Assembly (NCBI GenBank): GCA_038147395.1
Contig: JAYQTM010000001.1
Span: 1,178,001-1,242,000 of the forward strand
From: Eutrophovita brisbanensis
Lineage (GTDB): Bacteria; Pseudomonadota; Gammaproteobacteria; Burkholderiales; Eutrophovitaceae
Length of the DNA stretch: 64,000 nucleotides
Direction of reading: 5' to 3'
Positions 1 through 9,239 of this stretch are shown piece after piece. Position numbers and translations under genes: made by a program. Numbering within the stretch: the first letter of the stretch is position 1; each line of letters begins with the position of its first letter. The notes beneath the pieces were generated by a model. It searched no databases. It was not told the DNA's origin and worked only from the letters and a program-made list of their open reading frames with translations.

Positions 1-513
1 CTCCAAATACGTTCGGCGAACCCGCTCATGAAAAGCGATCTCCTCCGATTCAAACCGATCCCGACTTCTATCTCCCATGCGTCTTTGTGCGTCGCGTATT
101 GGCAAATCGAAGAAGAATGTGAGGTTCGGCTGAAGCGTACCATGTACCCAAGCTTCAATCGTCTCGATTCTCGCTGATTCCATTTGCGAACCACCACCTT
201 GATATGCAAATGTCGCGTCTGTGAATCGGTCGCAGACAACTGTCGAGCCACGAGCTATCGCGGGTTTGATGACTCGTTCGATGTGCTCATTTCGAGCGGC
301 AAATATCATGAGCAGCTCGGTTGACGCGTCAAGTGGTGAGCTTGCTTGCAAAATCAATTCCCTGATCGTCTCACCAATCTCGGTTCCGCCAGGCTCACGA
401 GTTTTGACAACATCTACTCCCCGATCCTCTAAATATTTAACGGCATACTCCAACTGCGTACTCTTCCCCGCACCATCAACTCCTTCAAACGTAATGAACC
501 GACCTAGAGCCAT
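1..513 (-). CDS. tmk: Thymidylate kinase (partial, C-terminus beyond window)
   Basis: Phosphorylates dTMP to dTDP in dTTP synthesis. The gene begins at the ATG at 513-511 and runs off the left edge, so only the first 171 residues are visible. The P-loop GVDGAGKST lies at about residues 12-20, a REPGGT substrate motif near 40, and a DRF motif followed by AYQGGG near 100-110, all as in bacterial thymidylate kinases. It starts 8 bases after the mltG stop on the same strand, the usual mltG-tmk arrangement; holB would be expected further left. Confidence 0.95.
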   Translation of the reverse strand, partial: MALGRFITFEGVDGAGKSTQLEYAVKYLEDRGVDVVKTREPGGTEIGETIRELILQASSPLDASTELLMIFAARNEHIERVIKPAIARGSTVVCDRFTDATFAYQGGGSQMESARIETIEAWVHGTLQPNLTFFFDLPIRDAQRRMGDRSRDRFESEEIAFHERVRRTYLE

Positions 514-521
514 AAGTATTC

Positions 522-1535
522 TCAGCGTTGATACTTTCTTACTGCGCGATTATGTTCCCTCAGGGTATCAGAGAAATGGTGCGTCCCATCGCCTTTCGCG
601 ACAAAGTATAAAGCGCTCGTCTTAGCAGGATTTAATGCTGCTTGAATTGAACTCAAACTGACCAGAGCAATTGGCGAGGGCGGCAGTCCAGATCGTGTAT
701 ACGTGTTGTACGGATTGTCATCGCGAAGATGTTTGTATCGAATATCTCCCTTATATTCATCTCGAACCCCGTAAATGACAGTGGGATCAGCCTGCAATCT
801 CATCCCTTTCTTCAGCCGATTAGAAAACACACCCGACACAATTGGTTTTTCCTCATCCAGCGAAGTCTCCTTCTCAATAATGGATGCCAAAATAAGGGCT
901 TCATAAGGTGTTTTTACTGCGGCTTCGGGCGATCGACTCATCCACTCCTCAGCAATGATGTCGTTTAACTCCTCGTATGCGATTCGCAGTAGCTCAAGAT
1001 CTGACTCGCCGCCGGAAAAAACGTAGGTATCTGGAAAAAATAAACCCTCTAAATACTTTTCTTGGATTTCCAATCGATTGATGATCTCCTGCTCACTCCA
1101 GTTTGTCGTTTCATGAGAAATGGCCTCATGCCCATCAAGCGCATTGCGTAGATCCCTGAAGGTCCAACCCTCTTGGACACGAATTCGATTTTTTGAAAAA
1201 TAGCCCCGGTAAATTTTTTGCAGAACCTGAAATCCAGTTTCCCCGGGTTCAAATCGATACTTTCCAGCTTTGATGCCTGATCCGGTGCCGAAAAACCGAG
1301 CGAACAATCGAAATGATTGTGAGTGACTGATGACCCCAGCACGCTCCAGCGCAAGGGAAGTGGCGTATAACGACTCTCCGCGCTTGATGGTGATATTGAC
1401 TGGCTGCTCTAGGTCAGCATCGTTAAAGCCAATATAAAGCCCCCAACAGACGATCATTCCGATCGTCAAGAGAACAACTATGGAGGATTTAAGTAAGAAT
1501 TTTTTAAGATCAATCACTCGCGAAGCACCAAACAC
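522..1535 (-). CDS. mltG: Endolytic murein transglycosylase MltG (YceG-like)
   Basis: Inner-membrane lytic transglycosylase that cleaves nascent glycan strands and acts as a terminase of peptidoglycan polymerisation. The 337-residue protein has a single N-terminal membrane segment (about residues 14-37) and the YceG domain. The motif ILASIIEKET near 214-223 carries the expected catalytic glutamate (E221), followed by LQADPTVIYG and a TRSGLPPSPIA segment. It begins 23 bases after the fabF stop, with no pabC between them, unlike the enterobacterial order fabF-pabC-mltG-tmk. Confidence 0.94.
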   Translation of the reverse strand: MFGASRVIDLKKFLLKSSIVVLLTIGMIVCWGLYIGFNDADLEQPVNITIKRGESLYATSLALERAGVISHSQSFRLFARFFGTGSGIKAGKYRFEPGETGFQVLQKIYRGYFSKNRIRVQEGWTFRDLRNALDGHEAISHETTNWSEQEIINRLEIQEKYLEGLFFPDTYVFSGGESDLELLRIAYEELNDIIAEEWMSRSPEAAVKTPYEALILASIIEKETSLDEEKPIVSGVFSNRLKKGMRLQADPTVIYGVRDEYKGDIRYKHLRDDNPYNTYTRSGLPPSPIALVSLSSIQAALNPAKTSALYFVAKGDGTHHFSDTLREHNRAVRKYQR

Positions 1536-1558
1536 GGTGAGTATCTATAAAGGCACCG

Positions 1559-2798
1559 CTAAACTGAGGAAAATACAAGGGTACCGTTTGTTCCGCCAAA
1601 TCCAAAGGAATTTGAGACTGCAGATCGTATTTTCATTGGCCTTGCGACATTAGGCACGTAATCAAGGTCACATTCGGGATCCTGATCGTGAAGGTTGATC
1701 GTTGGCGGTGCGATTTGATCCCGTATCGCTAAGGTCGTGAAGACCGCCTCAACACCACCAGCCGCACCAAGTAGAGTGACCGACGCTCGACTTGGTCGAA
1801 CTCACAGCGATATTGCTGGCGTGTTCACCAAACATTCTTTTAATCGCAACGGTCTCGGCAATATCACCGAGCGGAGTCGATGTGCCATGCGCATTAATAT
1901 AGTCGACCTGGGTTGGATCCAGTTGAGCGTTTCTCAATGCGTTTGCCATACACCTCGCGGCACCCTCACCGTCCTCACAAGGCGCTGTGATGTGATTTGC
2001 GTCGGCACTCATGCCATATCCCGTGATCTCGCAATATATTTTTGCACCACGTTTTTTCGCATGCTCATACTCCTCGAGTACAAGTACACCGGCGCCCTCA
2101 CCTAAAACAAAGCCATCTCGTCCCTTATCCCACGGACGGCTTGCGGTCTCTGGGTCATCGTTTCTCGTACTCAGTGCTCTCGCAGCGGCGAAGCCACCAA
2201 TCCCAAGGGGGGATACGGTCGATTCTGCGCCGCCCGCGACCATCACGTCGACATCACCATATTCGATCAATCGGGCCGAGTCGCCGATGCAGTGTGTCGC
2301 CGTCGTACATGCCGTCACGAGCGCGAGACTGGGTCCTTTAAGGCCATACATGATAGAAAGGTTGCCCGAGACCATATTGATGATCGCACCAGGGATGAAA
2401 AAAGGTGATATTTTCCTTGGGCCGCTTTCATGTAACAGCTTGTCAGTTTCCTCAATGAGGGGTAAGCCTCCAATTCCAGAACCGATGTTGACCCCAATAC
2501 GCTCTGCGTTATCTGGGTTTTTTGTAAAACCCGCGTCTTCAAGGGCCTCAATTCCAGCGGACAATCCGTAATGGATAAAGGTATCCATCCTTCTTGCCTC
2601 TTTTGGAGACAAAATGGATGTCACATCGAAGTTTTTTACCTCGCCCGCGATATGAGAAGCAAAAGGAGTCGCATCGAATCGGGTTATCTGTGTGATACCC
2701 GATTTGCCATCAAGGATATTGCTCCACGCCTCATCAACACGATTGCCGACTGGACAAACAATACCGAGACCGGTAACAACAACCCGACGTCTTGACAC
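1559..2798 (-). CDS. fabF: 3-oxoacyl-ACP synthase II, interrupted by a 1-base frameshift
   Basis: Condensing enzyme that elongates acyl-ACP with malonyl-ACP. The first frame (2798 to about 1773) has the FabF start RRVVVTGLGIVCPVGN, the active-site Cys segment VTACTTATHCIGD and the first His (NAHGTSTPLGD). It then reads into a premature stop just after SSTKSSVGHS. Removing one base near 1772 joins this to LGAAGGVEAVFTTLAIRDQ and SNSFGFGGTNGTLVF, ending at the TAG at 1561-1559. The span is 1240 bases, one more than a multiple of three, and the repaired product is 412 residues, the normal FabF length. An inserted base in the read is the simplest explanation; a true lesion is possible but would damage a core gene. 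Confidence 0.9.
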
Positions 2799-2832
2799 GA
2801 GCCACTCCTTGGCTGAATGGGACTGCCTAAAG

Positions 2833-3072
2833 TTAGGAGTCCAGGTTTGCGTTTACGTAATCGATCGCCTGCTGGACCGATGTGATTTTTTCAGCCTCTT
2901 CATCAGGAATCTCACACTCAAATTCTTCTTCGAGTGCCATTACCAATTCAACAGTGTCCAGTGAGTCTGCTCCGAGGTCATCAACAAATGTAGACTCGTT
3001 TTTAATTTCTGCCTCATTCACACCTAGCTGTTCAGCAACAATTTTCTTAACGCGTTGCTCAATCGATTCCAT
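2833..3072 (-). CDS. acpP: Acyl carrier protein
   Basis: Small acidic carrier that holds growing acyl chains as thioesters on phosphopantetheine. The product has 79 residues, typical for AcpP, with the modification motif ADSLDT, Ser37 being the attachment site. It lies between fabG (92 bases upstream) and fabF (34 bases downstream), the conserved position. The start follows a GAGAGG ribosome-binding site. Confidence 0.98.
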   Translation of the reverse strand: MESIEQRVKKIVAEQLGVNEAEIKNESTFVDDLGADSLDTVELVMALEEEFECEIPDEEAEKITSVQQAIDYVNANLDS

Positions 3073-3164
3073 GTATACAACCTCTCAGTTTCAAAAAAAA
3101 AGTTTTTCGCGAATCTCAATCCGCCAAAGCGCGGTATTTTACCAAATAAAGTTATCAAAGGGTT

Positions 3165-3911
3165 CTATTCCATCACCATCCCGCCGTTAACATGTATTGT
3201 GGATCCAGTGACATAGTTCGATAAATCAGACGCTAAGAACAGGACCGCACCTGCAATGTCATCAACAGCACCTAATCTAGCTAGAGGCACTTGATTTATC
3301 AGCATATTTTTTTGCTCATCAGGTAAATTTTGGGTCATTTCAGTATCAATAAAACCGGGCGCAACGCAATTGACATTGATATTTCGTCCTCCAAGCTCTC
3401 GAGCCAGAGATTTACTAAAACCCACGATCCCCGCTTTCGCTGCGGCATAGTTCGTTTGACCCGCGTTACCCATAAACCCAACGACAGACGTGAGATTGAT
3501 GATTTTCCCGTGTCTCGCCTTCATCATGCCGCGACAAACGAGCTTTGAGAGCGTGAATATGGATTTGAGGTTAGTGTTCATGATGTCGTCCCACTCATCA
3601 TCTTTCATACGCATCAATAGGTTATCTCTCGTGATGCCTGCATTGTTGACAAGAATAGAGATCGTTCCGAACGTTTTTTCTATTTCTTTCACGAGACTCG
3701 CACATGCGTCTGGATCTGAAACGTCAAGACAATAACCTTGGCCTTGGACCCCTGCCTCTTTGAATTTTTCAGTAATTTTGGCGGCACCTGCTTCCGTCGT
3801 CGCTGTGCCGAGTACCGTTGCCCCTGCTTTACCCAACGTATTCGAAATGCCAGCACCGATACCACGACTTGCTCCCGTAACCAATGCAACACCGCTGAGG
3901 TCGATCATCAT
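3165..3911 (-). CDS. fabG: 3-oxoacyl-ACP reductase
   Basis: NADPH-dependent reduction of 3-oxoacyl-ACP in each elongation cycle. The 248-residue short-chain dehydrogenase has the nucleotide-binding GASRGIG (residues 13-19), NNAG near 89-92, and the catalytic Ser142, Tyr155 and Lys159 (in NYAAAKA), with Asn114 upstream. It ends with a conserved NGGMVM segment. The start overlaps the fabD stop by 4 bases (ATGA), implying translational coupling. A second possible ATG is the next codon. Confidence 0.97.
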   Translation of the reverse strand: MMIDLSGVALVTGASRGIGAGISNTLGKAGATVLGTATTEAGAAKITEKFKEAGVQGQGYCLDVSDPDACASLVKEIEKTFGTISILVNNAGITRDNLLMRMKDDEWDDIMNTNLKSIFTLSKLVCRGMMKARHGKIINLTSVVGFMGNAGQTNYAAAKAGIVGFSKSLARELGGRNINVNCVAPGFIDTEMTQNLPDEQKNMLINQVPLARLGAVDDIAGAVLFLASDLSNYVTGSTIHVNGGMVME

Positions 3912-4853
3912 GACTGTGCTCCTTGATATTCAGTAATGCATGCATCCATCGACTCGACGGAAGCGAGCGATGAGATATCGAATGACTTATCAATTCGCTT
4001 GCTAAGTCCTGAGAGCACCTTACCGGGACCGCACTCGGCGCCGCGCATCACACCAAGATTGACAATCGCTTCCATCGTTTCAACCCAGCGCACTGGTCGG
4101 TACAACTGCCGTGTGAGTCGCAGTTTAATTTCATCAGGGGTGGTGGCTTCAGACACATCCTCGTTGTGTATCACGGTGATGTCGGGTGCTTGAATTATTG
4201 TGTCGGACAATAATTCCGCGTACTCAACAGCAGCATTTTTAATCAAACTGCAATGAGACGGCGCACTCATCGCGAGCAACATGGCTCGCTTAGCGCCTAA
4301 TCCCTTTGCCTCCTCAACAGCGCGTTCCACAGTCACCTTGTCGCCAGCTATGACCACCTGACCTGGCGCGTTAAAGTTTGCCGCTTCAGCGACACCACCA
4401 GCAGCCATCGCATTGTTGCACGCAACTTGTATGTCTTCATCACCAAGACCTAATACCGCCGCCATCGCCCCTGTACCAATTGGGACCGCATCTTGCATCA
4501 ATCTCGCCCGCAATCTGACCAATGGAACAGCATCAGCGAACTGTAGCGAGCCAGCGACCACTAGCGCTGCATATTCACCCAAACTATGGCCAGCCAGTAC
4601 TGCTTGGCTTTGGACCACCTCGCTCAACCCAAGCACGATAAATCGCGATATCCGAAATCAACATTAACGGTTGGGTATTCACCGTTTGTGCTAACTCATC
4701 CTCAGGACCCTCGTGAGCCAATGCCCACATATCCTGCCCAAGAAGTTCGGAAGCTTCAGAAAAAGTCTCGTTGACAACAGATTCGTTTAAAAATGAGTCC
4801 AGCATGCCAACAGACTGTGAGCCCTGACCTGGAAATAAAAACGCGAAAGACAA
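3908..4853 (-). CDS. fabD: Malonyl-CoA:ACP transacylase, interrupted by a 1-base frameshift
   Basis: Moves malonyl groups from CoA to ACP. The first frame starts MSFAFLFPGQGSQSVGM and runs to YRAWVERGGPKP. A shift of one base near 4604-4605 then leads into AVLAGHSLGEYAALV, which holds the catalytic serine in the GHSLG motif. The catalytic His is in APSHCSLI and the C-terminal GPGKVLSGL block is intact. The whole span is 946 bases, one over a multiple of three; the repaired protein is about 314 residues, normal for FabD. It lies 20 bases after fabH and overlaps fabG by 4. I judge this an inserted base in the sequence rather than a dead gene, since fabD is essential in relatives. Confidence 0.9.
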
Positions 4854-4873
4854 AGATCTATCCTCTTGAAATA

Positions 4874-5833
4874 TTAATACTTAACTAAAGCACCACCCCA
4901 GGTAAAACCACCACCCACTCCCTCGAGTAGTAATAGATCCCCTCGAGCCACTTTGCCGGCCTGGACCGCCTCATCTAACGCCAGGGGTATTGACGCGGCA
5001 GAGGTATTCCCATGATGATCAACAGTAGCGATCAATTTTTCTCTTGGTAATTTTAACTTCTTGGCTGTCGATTCCATGATGCGAATATTCGCTTGATGAG
5101 GAATGAACCAGTCAACATCGTCGATAGATAGGTTTGCCTCGTCAAGAAGTTCTCGTGCCGTTTGCTCAAACACTTTCACAGCGAATTTAAATACGGCCCC
5201 ACCATCCATTGTCACCATCGGGGAGCCGCTAATCTCACCAGCGTTCACCCAGCCGGGGACACATAGCTTGTCACGAAAAGAGCCGTCCGCGTGTAGCTTT
5301 GTTTTTAATATTCCAGGCTCCTCAGATGATGATAGGACCACGGCTCCAGCCCCATCACCGAACAAGACACACGTTGTGCGGTCATTCCAATCTAGAATTC
5401 TTGAATAGACCTCCGCGCCAATAATCAATGCGTTAGATGCCTGACCACTTTTAATAAATAAATCTGCGATGTTTAGCGCATAGACAAAACCACAGCACAC
5501 GGCTTGAACATCGAATGCTGGGGAACCCGAGATGCCAAGCTTTGACTGAACAATACAGGCGGTGCTTGGAAACACCATGTCTGGCGTTGTCGTCGCGACA
5601 ATCAGCAAATCAATTTCAGATGGTGAGAGTCCTGCTGTCTCAATTGCTCGCTGAGCAGCTCTTGTCGCAAGGTCGCTCGCCAACTCATCCTGTGCGGCAA
5701 TATGTCTTTGATTGATTCCTGAGCGCTCAACAATCCACTCATGACTTGTATCAACAGTTTTCTCTAAGTCTTTATTCGTGAGTATTTTCTCTGGCAAATA
5801 ACTGCCGGTCGCGATAATTTTGGAGTACATCAA
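4874..5833 (-). CDS. fabH: 3-oxoacyl-ACP synthase III
   Basis: Starts fatty-acid synthesis by condensing acetyl-CoA with malonyl-ACP. The 319-residue protein shows the active-site Cys113 in QAVCCGFVYAL, the His in IPHQANIRI and the Asn in HHGNTSAASIP, the complete Cys-His-Asn triad, and the C-terminal GVGGGFTWGG. It overlaps plsX upstream by 4 bases, so the two are probably translationally coupled. Confidence 0.97.
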   Translation of the reverse strand: MMYSKIIATGSYLPEKILTNKDLEKTVDTSHEWIVERSGINQRHIAAQDELASDLATRAAQRAIETAGLSPSEIDLLIVATTTPDMVFPSTACIVQSKLGISGSPAFDVQAVCCGFVYALNIADLFIKSGQASNALIIGAEVYSRILDWNDRTTCVLFGDGAGAVVLSSSEEPGILKTKLHADGSFRDKLCVPGWVNAGEISGSPMVTMDGGAVFKFAVKVFEQTARELLDEANLSIDDVDWFIPHQANIRIMESTAKKLKLPREKLIATVDHHGNTSAASIPLALDEAVQAGKVARGDLLLLEGVGGGFTWGGALVKY

Positions 5834-6843
5834 AACTCTCTTTGCTCGGGAACTTGGATATGCTTTGTAATGTTCTCGAGCATACCGTGTTTCACTTCTT
5901 CGTAAGCGCGCTGTAGTGCGAACCCCAAAGCATACGAATCAGCTGAACCGTGGCTTTTTACAACCACTCCTCTCAGCCCGAGTAAGCTCGCACCGTTATA
6001 ACGCCTGTGGTCGACGCGATTTCTAAAGCGAGAGATGACGGGCATCGCAATTAACCCCATCATTTTTGTCAACATGTTTCTACGAAATTCCTCTCGAAGA
6101 TAACGCCCCAACATTTGAGCCAGGCCCTCTGAAGTTTTTAGTGCGACATTTCCAACAAATCCATCGCATACAATGACGTCCGTTGTCCCCTTGTAGATGT
6201 CAGTTCCCTCAACATTGCCTTTGAAGTTAAGGTCACTGCCTCTAATTAATTCAGCAGCCTCTTTAACAACCTCGTTACCTTTGATTTCTTCCTCTCCGAC
6301 GTTCAACAGGCCAATTGATGGGAATTCAGTTCCATTGCTCGCCCGCACCAGACAAGAGCCCATGACCGCAAATTGAAAAAGGTGCTCTGCCGAGCAGTCA
6401 ACATTGGCACCGAGATCCAACATACAGACCGTCCCCTTAACGGTAGGAAGAAATGACGCAATCGCTGGACGATCAATTCCTGAAAGCATTTTAAGAACAA
6501 ATCGGGAAATCGCCATTAACGCACCAGTATTCCCGGCGCTCACGCAGGCGTGGGCTTGCTCGTCTTTGATTAGATTAATGGCGACTCGCATTGAAGAGTC
6601 TTTTTTACCACGGAGTGCCTGAGCCGGGGCCTCATCCATACCAACGACCTCGGTCGCGTTAATGACCTCAATTTGTGCTGTGTCGAATTTTAGTCGGGCC
6701 AGCCTGCGCTCGATTTGCGCGGCATCACCTACAAGAAACACCTTGGCATCTGGGTGCGTTTTACAAAACCGCACGGCTGCTGGTACGGTCGCCTTGATCC
6801 CACTATCTCCGCCCATACAATCGAGCGCGATATTAATCGTCAT
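5830..6843 (-). CDS. plsX: Phosphate acyltransferase PlsX
   Basis: Makes acyl-phosphate from acyl-ACP, feeding PlsY in phospholipid synthesis. The 337-residue product begins NIALDCMGGDSG, and contains SAGNTGALMA and the conserved CDGFVGNVALKTSEG, both typical of PlsX. It follows rpmF by 79 bases and overlaps fabH by 4, the standard rpmF-plsX-fabH order that ties membrane lipid supply to ribosome production. Confidence 0.96.
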   Translation of the reverse strand: MTINIALDCMGGDSGIKATVPAAVRFCKTHPDAKVFLVGDAAQIERRLARLKFDTAQIEVINATEVVGMDEAPAQALRGKKDSSMRVAINLIKDEQAHACVSAGNTGALMAISRFVLKMLSGIDRPAIASFLPTVKGTVCMLDLGANVDCSAEHLFQFAVMGSCLVRASNGTEFPSIGLLNVGEEEIKGNEVVKEAAELIRGSDLNFKGNVEGTDIYKGTTDVIVCDGFVGNVALKTSEGLAQMLGRYLREEFRRNMLTKMMGLIAMPVISRFRNRVDHRRYNGASLLGLRGVVVKSHGSADSYALGFALQRAYEEVKHGMLENITKHIQVPEQREF

Positions 6844-6922
6844 GTGCGTCGAAGTATAAATTTTGGCGTCCGATAATCAGAACGCTCAATAGTAGGTCCT
6901 CGCAGCAGAGAACCCACCCTAT

Positions 6923-7102
6923 TTAATCGTCGTTTTTCTGAATGACTTTTTTGCCGCGGTAGTAGCCATTTGGGCTAATGTGATGGCGGCGGTGGGTTTC
7001 ACCCGTGCTGGGCTCAACAGCCAAAGATGGGCTCGTTAAAGAATCGTGCGCACGCCGCATGTTGCGTCGAGACGGTGATTTTTTACTTTGTTGAACAGCC
7101 AT
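6923..7102 (-). CDS. rpmF: Ribosomal protein bL32
   Basis: Large-subunit ribosomal protein. A 59-residue basic product begins MAVQQSKKSPSRRNMRRAHD, the bL32 signature, continues with PSLAVEPSTGETHRRHHIS and ends with GYYRGKKVIQKNDD. It lies 29 bases downstream of yceD, its normal neighbour. The four zinc-type cysteines found in some bacterial L32 proteins are absent, as in other gammaproteobacteria. Confidence 0.97.
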   Translation of the reverse strand: MAVQQSKKSPSRRNMRRAHDSLTSPSLAVEPSTGETHRRHHISPNGYYRGKKVIQKNDD

Positions 7103-7131
7103 AATTCGTGCTCCAATTAATGTTGTAAAAA

Positions 7132-7618
7132 CTAACGTTTTAAAATCCGAAATGGATTTGTCACATCTTCAGAATCAATAATTGACTCGGGCCGTGTGCA
7201 CACCCCTTCATCATGCTTCGGAATCATCGGCAACGACAAAAGCAATTCGTCCTCTACAAATCCGATCAAATCAAACTCGTGTTCTGCCAAAATGCTGTTG
7301 ACATCATCCGACTCGTCAGACAAATCGGCTAACGCATCTTCGGTGGGCGCTATTATAAACCGACTTCGTGAATTTATCTCTGATTCCAACCCCTCAAGAC
7401 AGCGCTGGCATTCGAGCAATAAACTCCCTACAATCTCCAGGTCAATAAACGGTTTACCATCTCGACGAACACCACTTTCAATCTTGACCGACAATGGCTT
7501 GAACAGTCTGTACAGCCATTTCCGCTATTTTTGGCAGATCGGCGGCCTCAAGACTGAATGCATGGGCTTTTGACTCCCTTGCAAACTCGAGTGAATCGAT
7601 GACAAAGCTCTTGGACAT
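7132..7618 (-). CDS. yceD: YceD family (DUF177) protein, interrupted by a 1-base frameshift
   Basis: Member of the YceD/DUF177 family, encoded with rpmF and implicated in 23S rRNA accumulation. The main frame holds the family motif LLECQRCLEGL and the ending PKHDEGVCTRPES with NPFRIL. Its N-terminal part (MSKSFVIDSLEFARESKA to about VQTVQA) is in another frame. Removing one base near 7495 joins them, giving about 161 residues, close to the 170 usual for the family; 487 bases is again one over a multiple of three. The ATG at 7618 is preferred over one at 7645 because the promoter at 7656-7628 predicts transcription starting near 7621. Confidence 0.85.
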
Positions 7619-7627
7619 AGCGCGCGC

Positions 7628-7656
7628 ATGATATTGATTTAACATATCTTTGTCAA
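7628..7656 (-). promoter_or_regulatory. Sigma-70 promoter of the yceD-rpmF-plsX-fab operon
   Basis: On the minus strand there is a perfect -35 box TTGACA (7656-7651), a 17-base spacer, and a -10 box TATCAT (7633-7628). The bases between the -10 box and the expected start point are GCGCGCGC, a GC-rich discriminator of the kind found at stringently controlled promoters. Transcription should start only a few bases before the yceD ATG at 7618, so the first gene would have almost no leader. Regulation by ppGpp is inference. Confidence 0.75.
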
Positions 7657-7686
7657 AAAATTATTACTTATCTTAGGCTAAATTGA

Positions 7687-8271
7687 ATGCACAAAAAAAC
7701 CATTGTTCTCGCTTCTACGTCGATATATCGACGAGAGTTACTAGAGCGAATTTGTAAAGACTTCACCGTTGTTGCTCCCAACGTCGATGAAGCGCCAATA
7801 TCGACCGAAACACCCGCAGAGTGTGCCATGCGCTTGTCTGCTGAAAAAGCACGTGCTGGTGCTTTATCGACCTCAGGTGACATCTTCATAGGCTCTGACC
7901 AAGTTGCCGAATGTGACAATCAAATTCTGCATAAGCCGGGCACAAAGGAAAAAGCGATTGCGCAACTGATGTTTTCAAGTGGCAAACTTGCGAAATTTCA
8001 CACAGGCGTGTGCGTGTTCGATCAGACAACCGACAGTCATGACTGCGCCACCGTCACGACCGAAGTCAAATTTCGCTCACTTACAGTAGAGGAAATCAAA
8101 CGTTATGTGGATCGAGAGGACGTCCTGGGATGCGCCGGTAGCGCCAAGTCCGAAGGATTGGGGATTGCGTTATTAGACTCGATTCATGGCCCTGACCCAA
8201 CCGCATTAATTGGACTGCCGCTCATCACATTAACGAGGATGTTACGCGACGTCGGCATTTCGTTACCTTGA
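7687..8271 (+). CDS. maf: Maf-family nucleotide pyrophosphatase (YceF type)
   Basis: Hydrolyses non-canonical or methylated nucleoside triphosphates. The 194-residue protein opens with the Maf loop LASTSIYRRELL and has the metal/catalytic segment GSDQVAEC at about residues 74-81, with DVLGCAGSAKSEGLG further on. It is divergent from yceD and sits immediately beside the rpmF operon, which is where the YceF subgroup (preferring m7GTP) is found in gammaproteobacteria. The subgroup is inferred from position. Confidence 0.92.
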   Translation: MHKKTIVLASTSIYRRELLERICKDFTVVAPNVDEAPISTETPAECAMRLSAEKARAGALSTSGDIFIGSDQVAECDNQILHKPGTKEKAIAQLMFSSGKLAKFHTGVCVFDQTTDSHDCATVTTEVKFRSLTVEEIKRYVDREDVLGCAGSAKSEGLGIALLDSIHGPDPTALIGLPLITLTRMLRDVGISLP

Positions 8272-8277
8272 GCACAC

Positions 8278-9195
8278 CTATCTAAAAAACTGATAGGTCA
8301 TTACTTTGTTTGCGATCTCCGCACCGAATCTCCTGACGAGACGTTCTCCAAAACTCTCTTTCACCGAGTAATTCACCAGCACTTCCTCCCCGATGACGTC
8401 ACGAGACACACTCAGAACGCTGCCGACTTCGTCAACCAGCCCCAACTCAATTCCTTGAGTGCCCGTCCATATCAAGCCAGAGAATGTATCTTCCCTCTCC
8501 TGAAGTCGATCGCCGCGACCGGCTCGTACGGCATCAATAAACTGGCTGTGTATATCGTCCAAGATCGCTTGCACATGTTCTTTTTGTTCGGTTTTTAGCG
8601 GCGAGAACGGATCAAGAAAACCCTTATTTTCACCAGCTGTGAGGAGTCGACGCTCAATTCCCAGTTTCTTGATCGCATCCGTAAATTCAAAACCGTCCAT
8701 TCGTACACCAATGGAGCCCACAACACTTGAAGGAGAGACAAATATTTTCTCAGTTGCTACAGCAACGTAATAACCTCCGGAGGCGCATAAGTCCTCGACT
8801 ACGGAGAATATTCGTTTTTGTGGATGTAGGGCTCGTAGACGATTGATTTCGCGGTTAATCAAGTCTGACTGAACCGGACTCCCTCCTGGACTGTTGACGC
8901 GAAGGATAATTCCTTTTGCAGCAGGCGCTTCAAACGCGTCCTCCAAACCCGATATCACGTCGTATGCATTCGCCGGAGCGCCAGATGCAATAATTCCCTC
9001 CAAATCGACTATCGCCGTGTGTGGTGTATCAATCCTCGCATCACTGTCGAATAAAAAAACAAACCCCGCAACGAGCGCGAGCAAGAGATAAGCTAGCCTA
9101 AAAAATATCTTCCACCTTCGAGCACGCCTCTTTTCAACTATTGTTTCTTGAAGTAACGAATGAAGCATGTCGTCGGATGTATCAATGTCTGCCAT
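8278..9195 (-). CDS. sppA: Signal peptide peptidase SppA, short form
   Basis: Membrane-bound serine protease that degrades released signal peptides. The 305-residue protein has one membrane segment (about residues 30-50) and one S49 domain. Catalytic Ser139 lies in EDLCASGGYY and the paired Lys191 in AGENKGFLDPF. This is the single-domain ~36-kDa form, not the duplicated 67-kDa enterobacterial form. It converges on maf with a gap of 6 bases. Confidence 0.93.
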   Translation of the reverse strand: MADIDTSDDMLHSLLQETIVEKRRARRWKIFFRLAYLLLALVAGFVFLFDSDARIDTPHTAIVDLEGIIASGAPANAYDVISGLEDAFEAPAAKGIILRVNSPGGSPVQSDLINREINRLRALHPQKRIFSVVEDLCASGGYYVAVATEKIFVSPSSVVGSIGVRMDGFEFTDAIKKLGIERRLLTAGENKGFLDPFSPLKTEQKEHVQAILDDIHSQFIDAVRAGRGDRLQEREDTFSGLIWTGTQGIELGLVDEVGSVLSVSRDVIGEEVLVNYSVKESFGERLVRRFGAEIANKVMTYQFFR

Positions 9196-9239
9196 TTGAA
9201 CGATTCACATACGTAACAGGGATAAAAACGGCTCAAAGA

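Noticed and set aside
2011..2571. 186-codon plus-strand frame opposite fabF
   Set aside because: Antisense to a conserved gene, no ribosome-binding site or recognisable protein.
7643..7645. Upstream ATG for yceD
   Set aside because: It lies between the -35 and -10 boxes of the operon promoter, so it would not be in the transcript.
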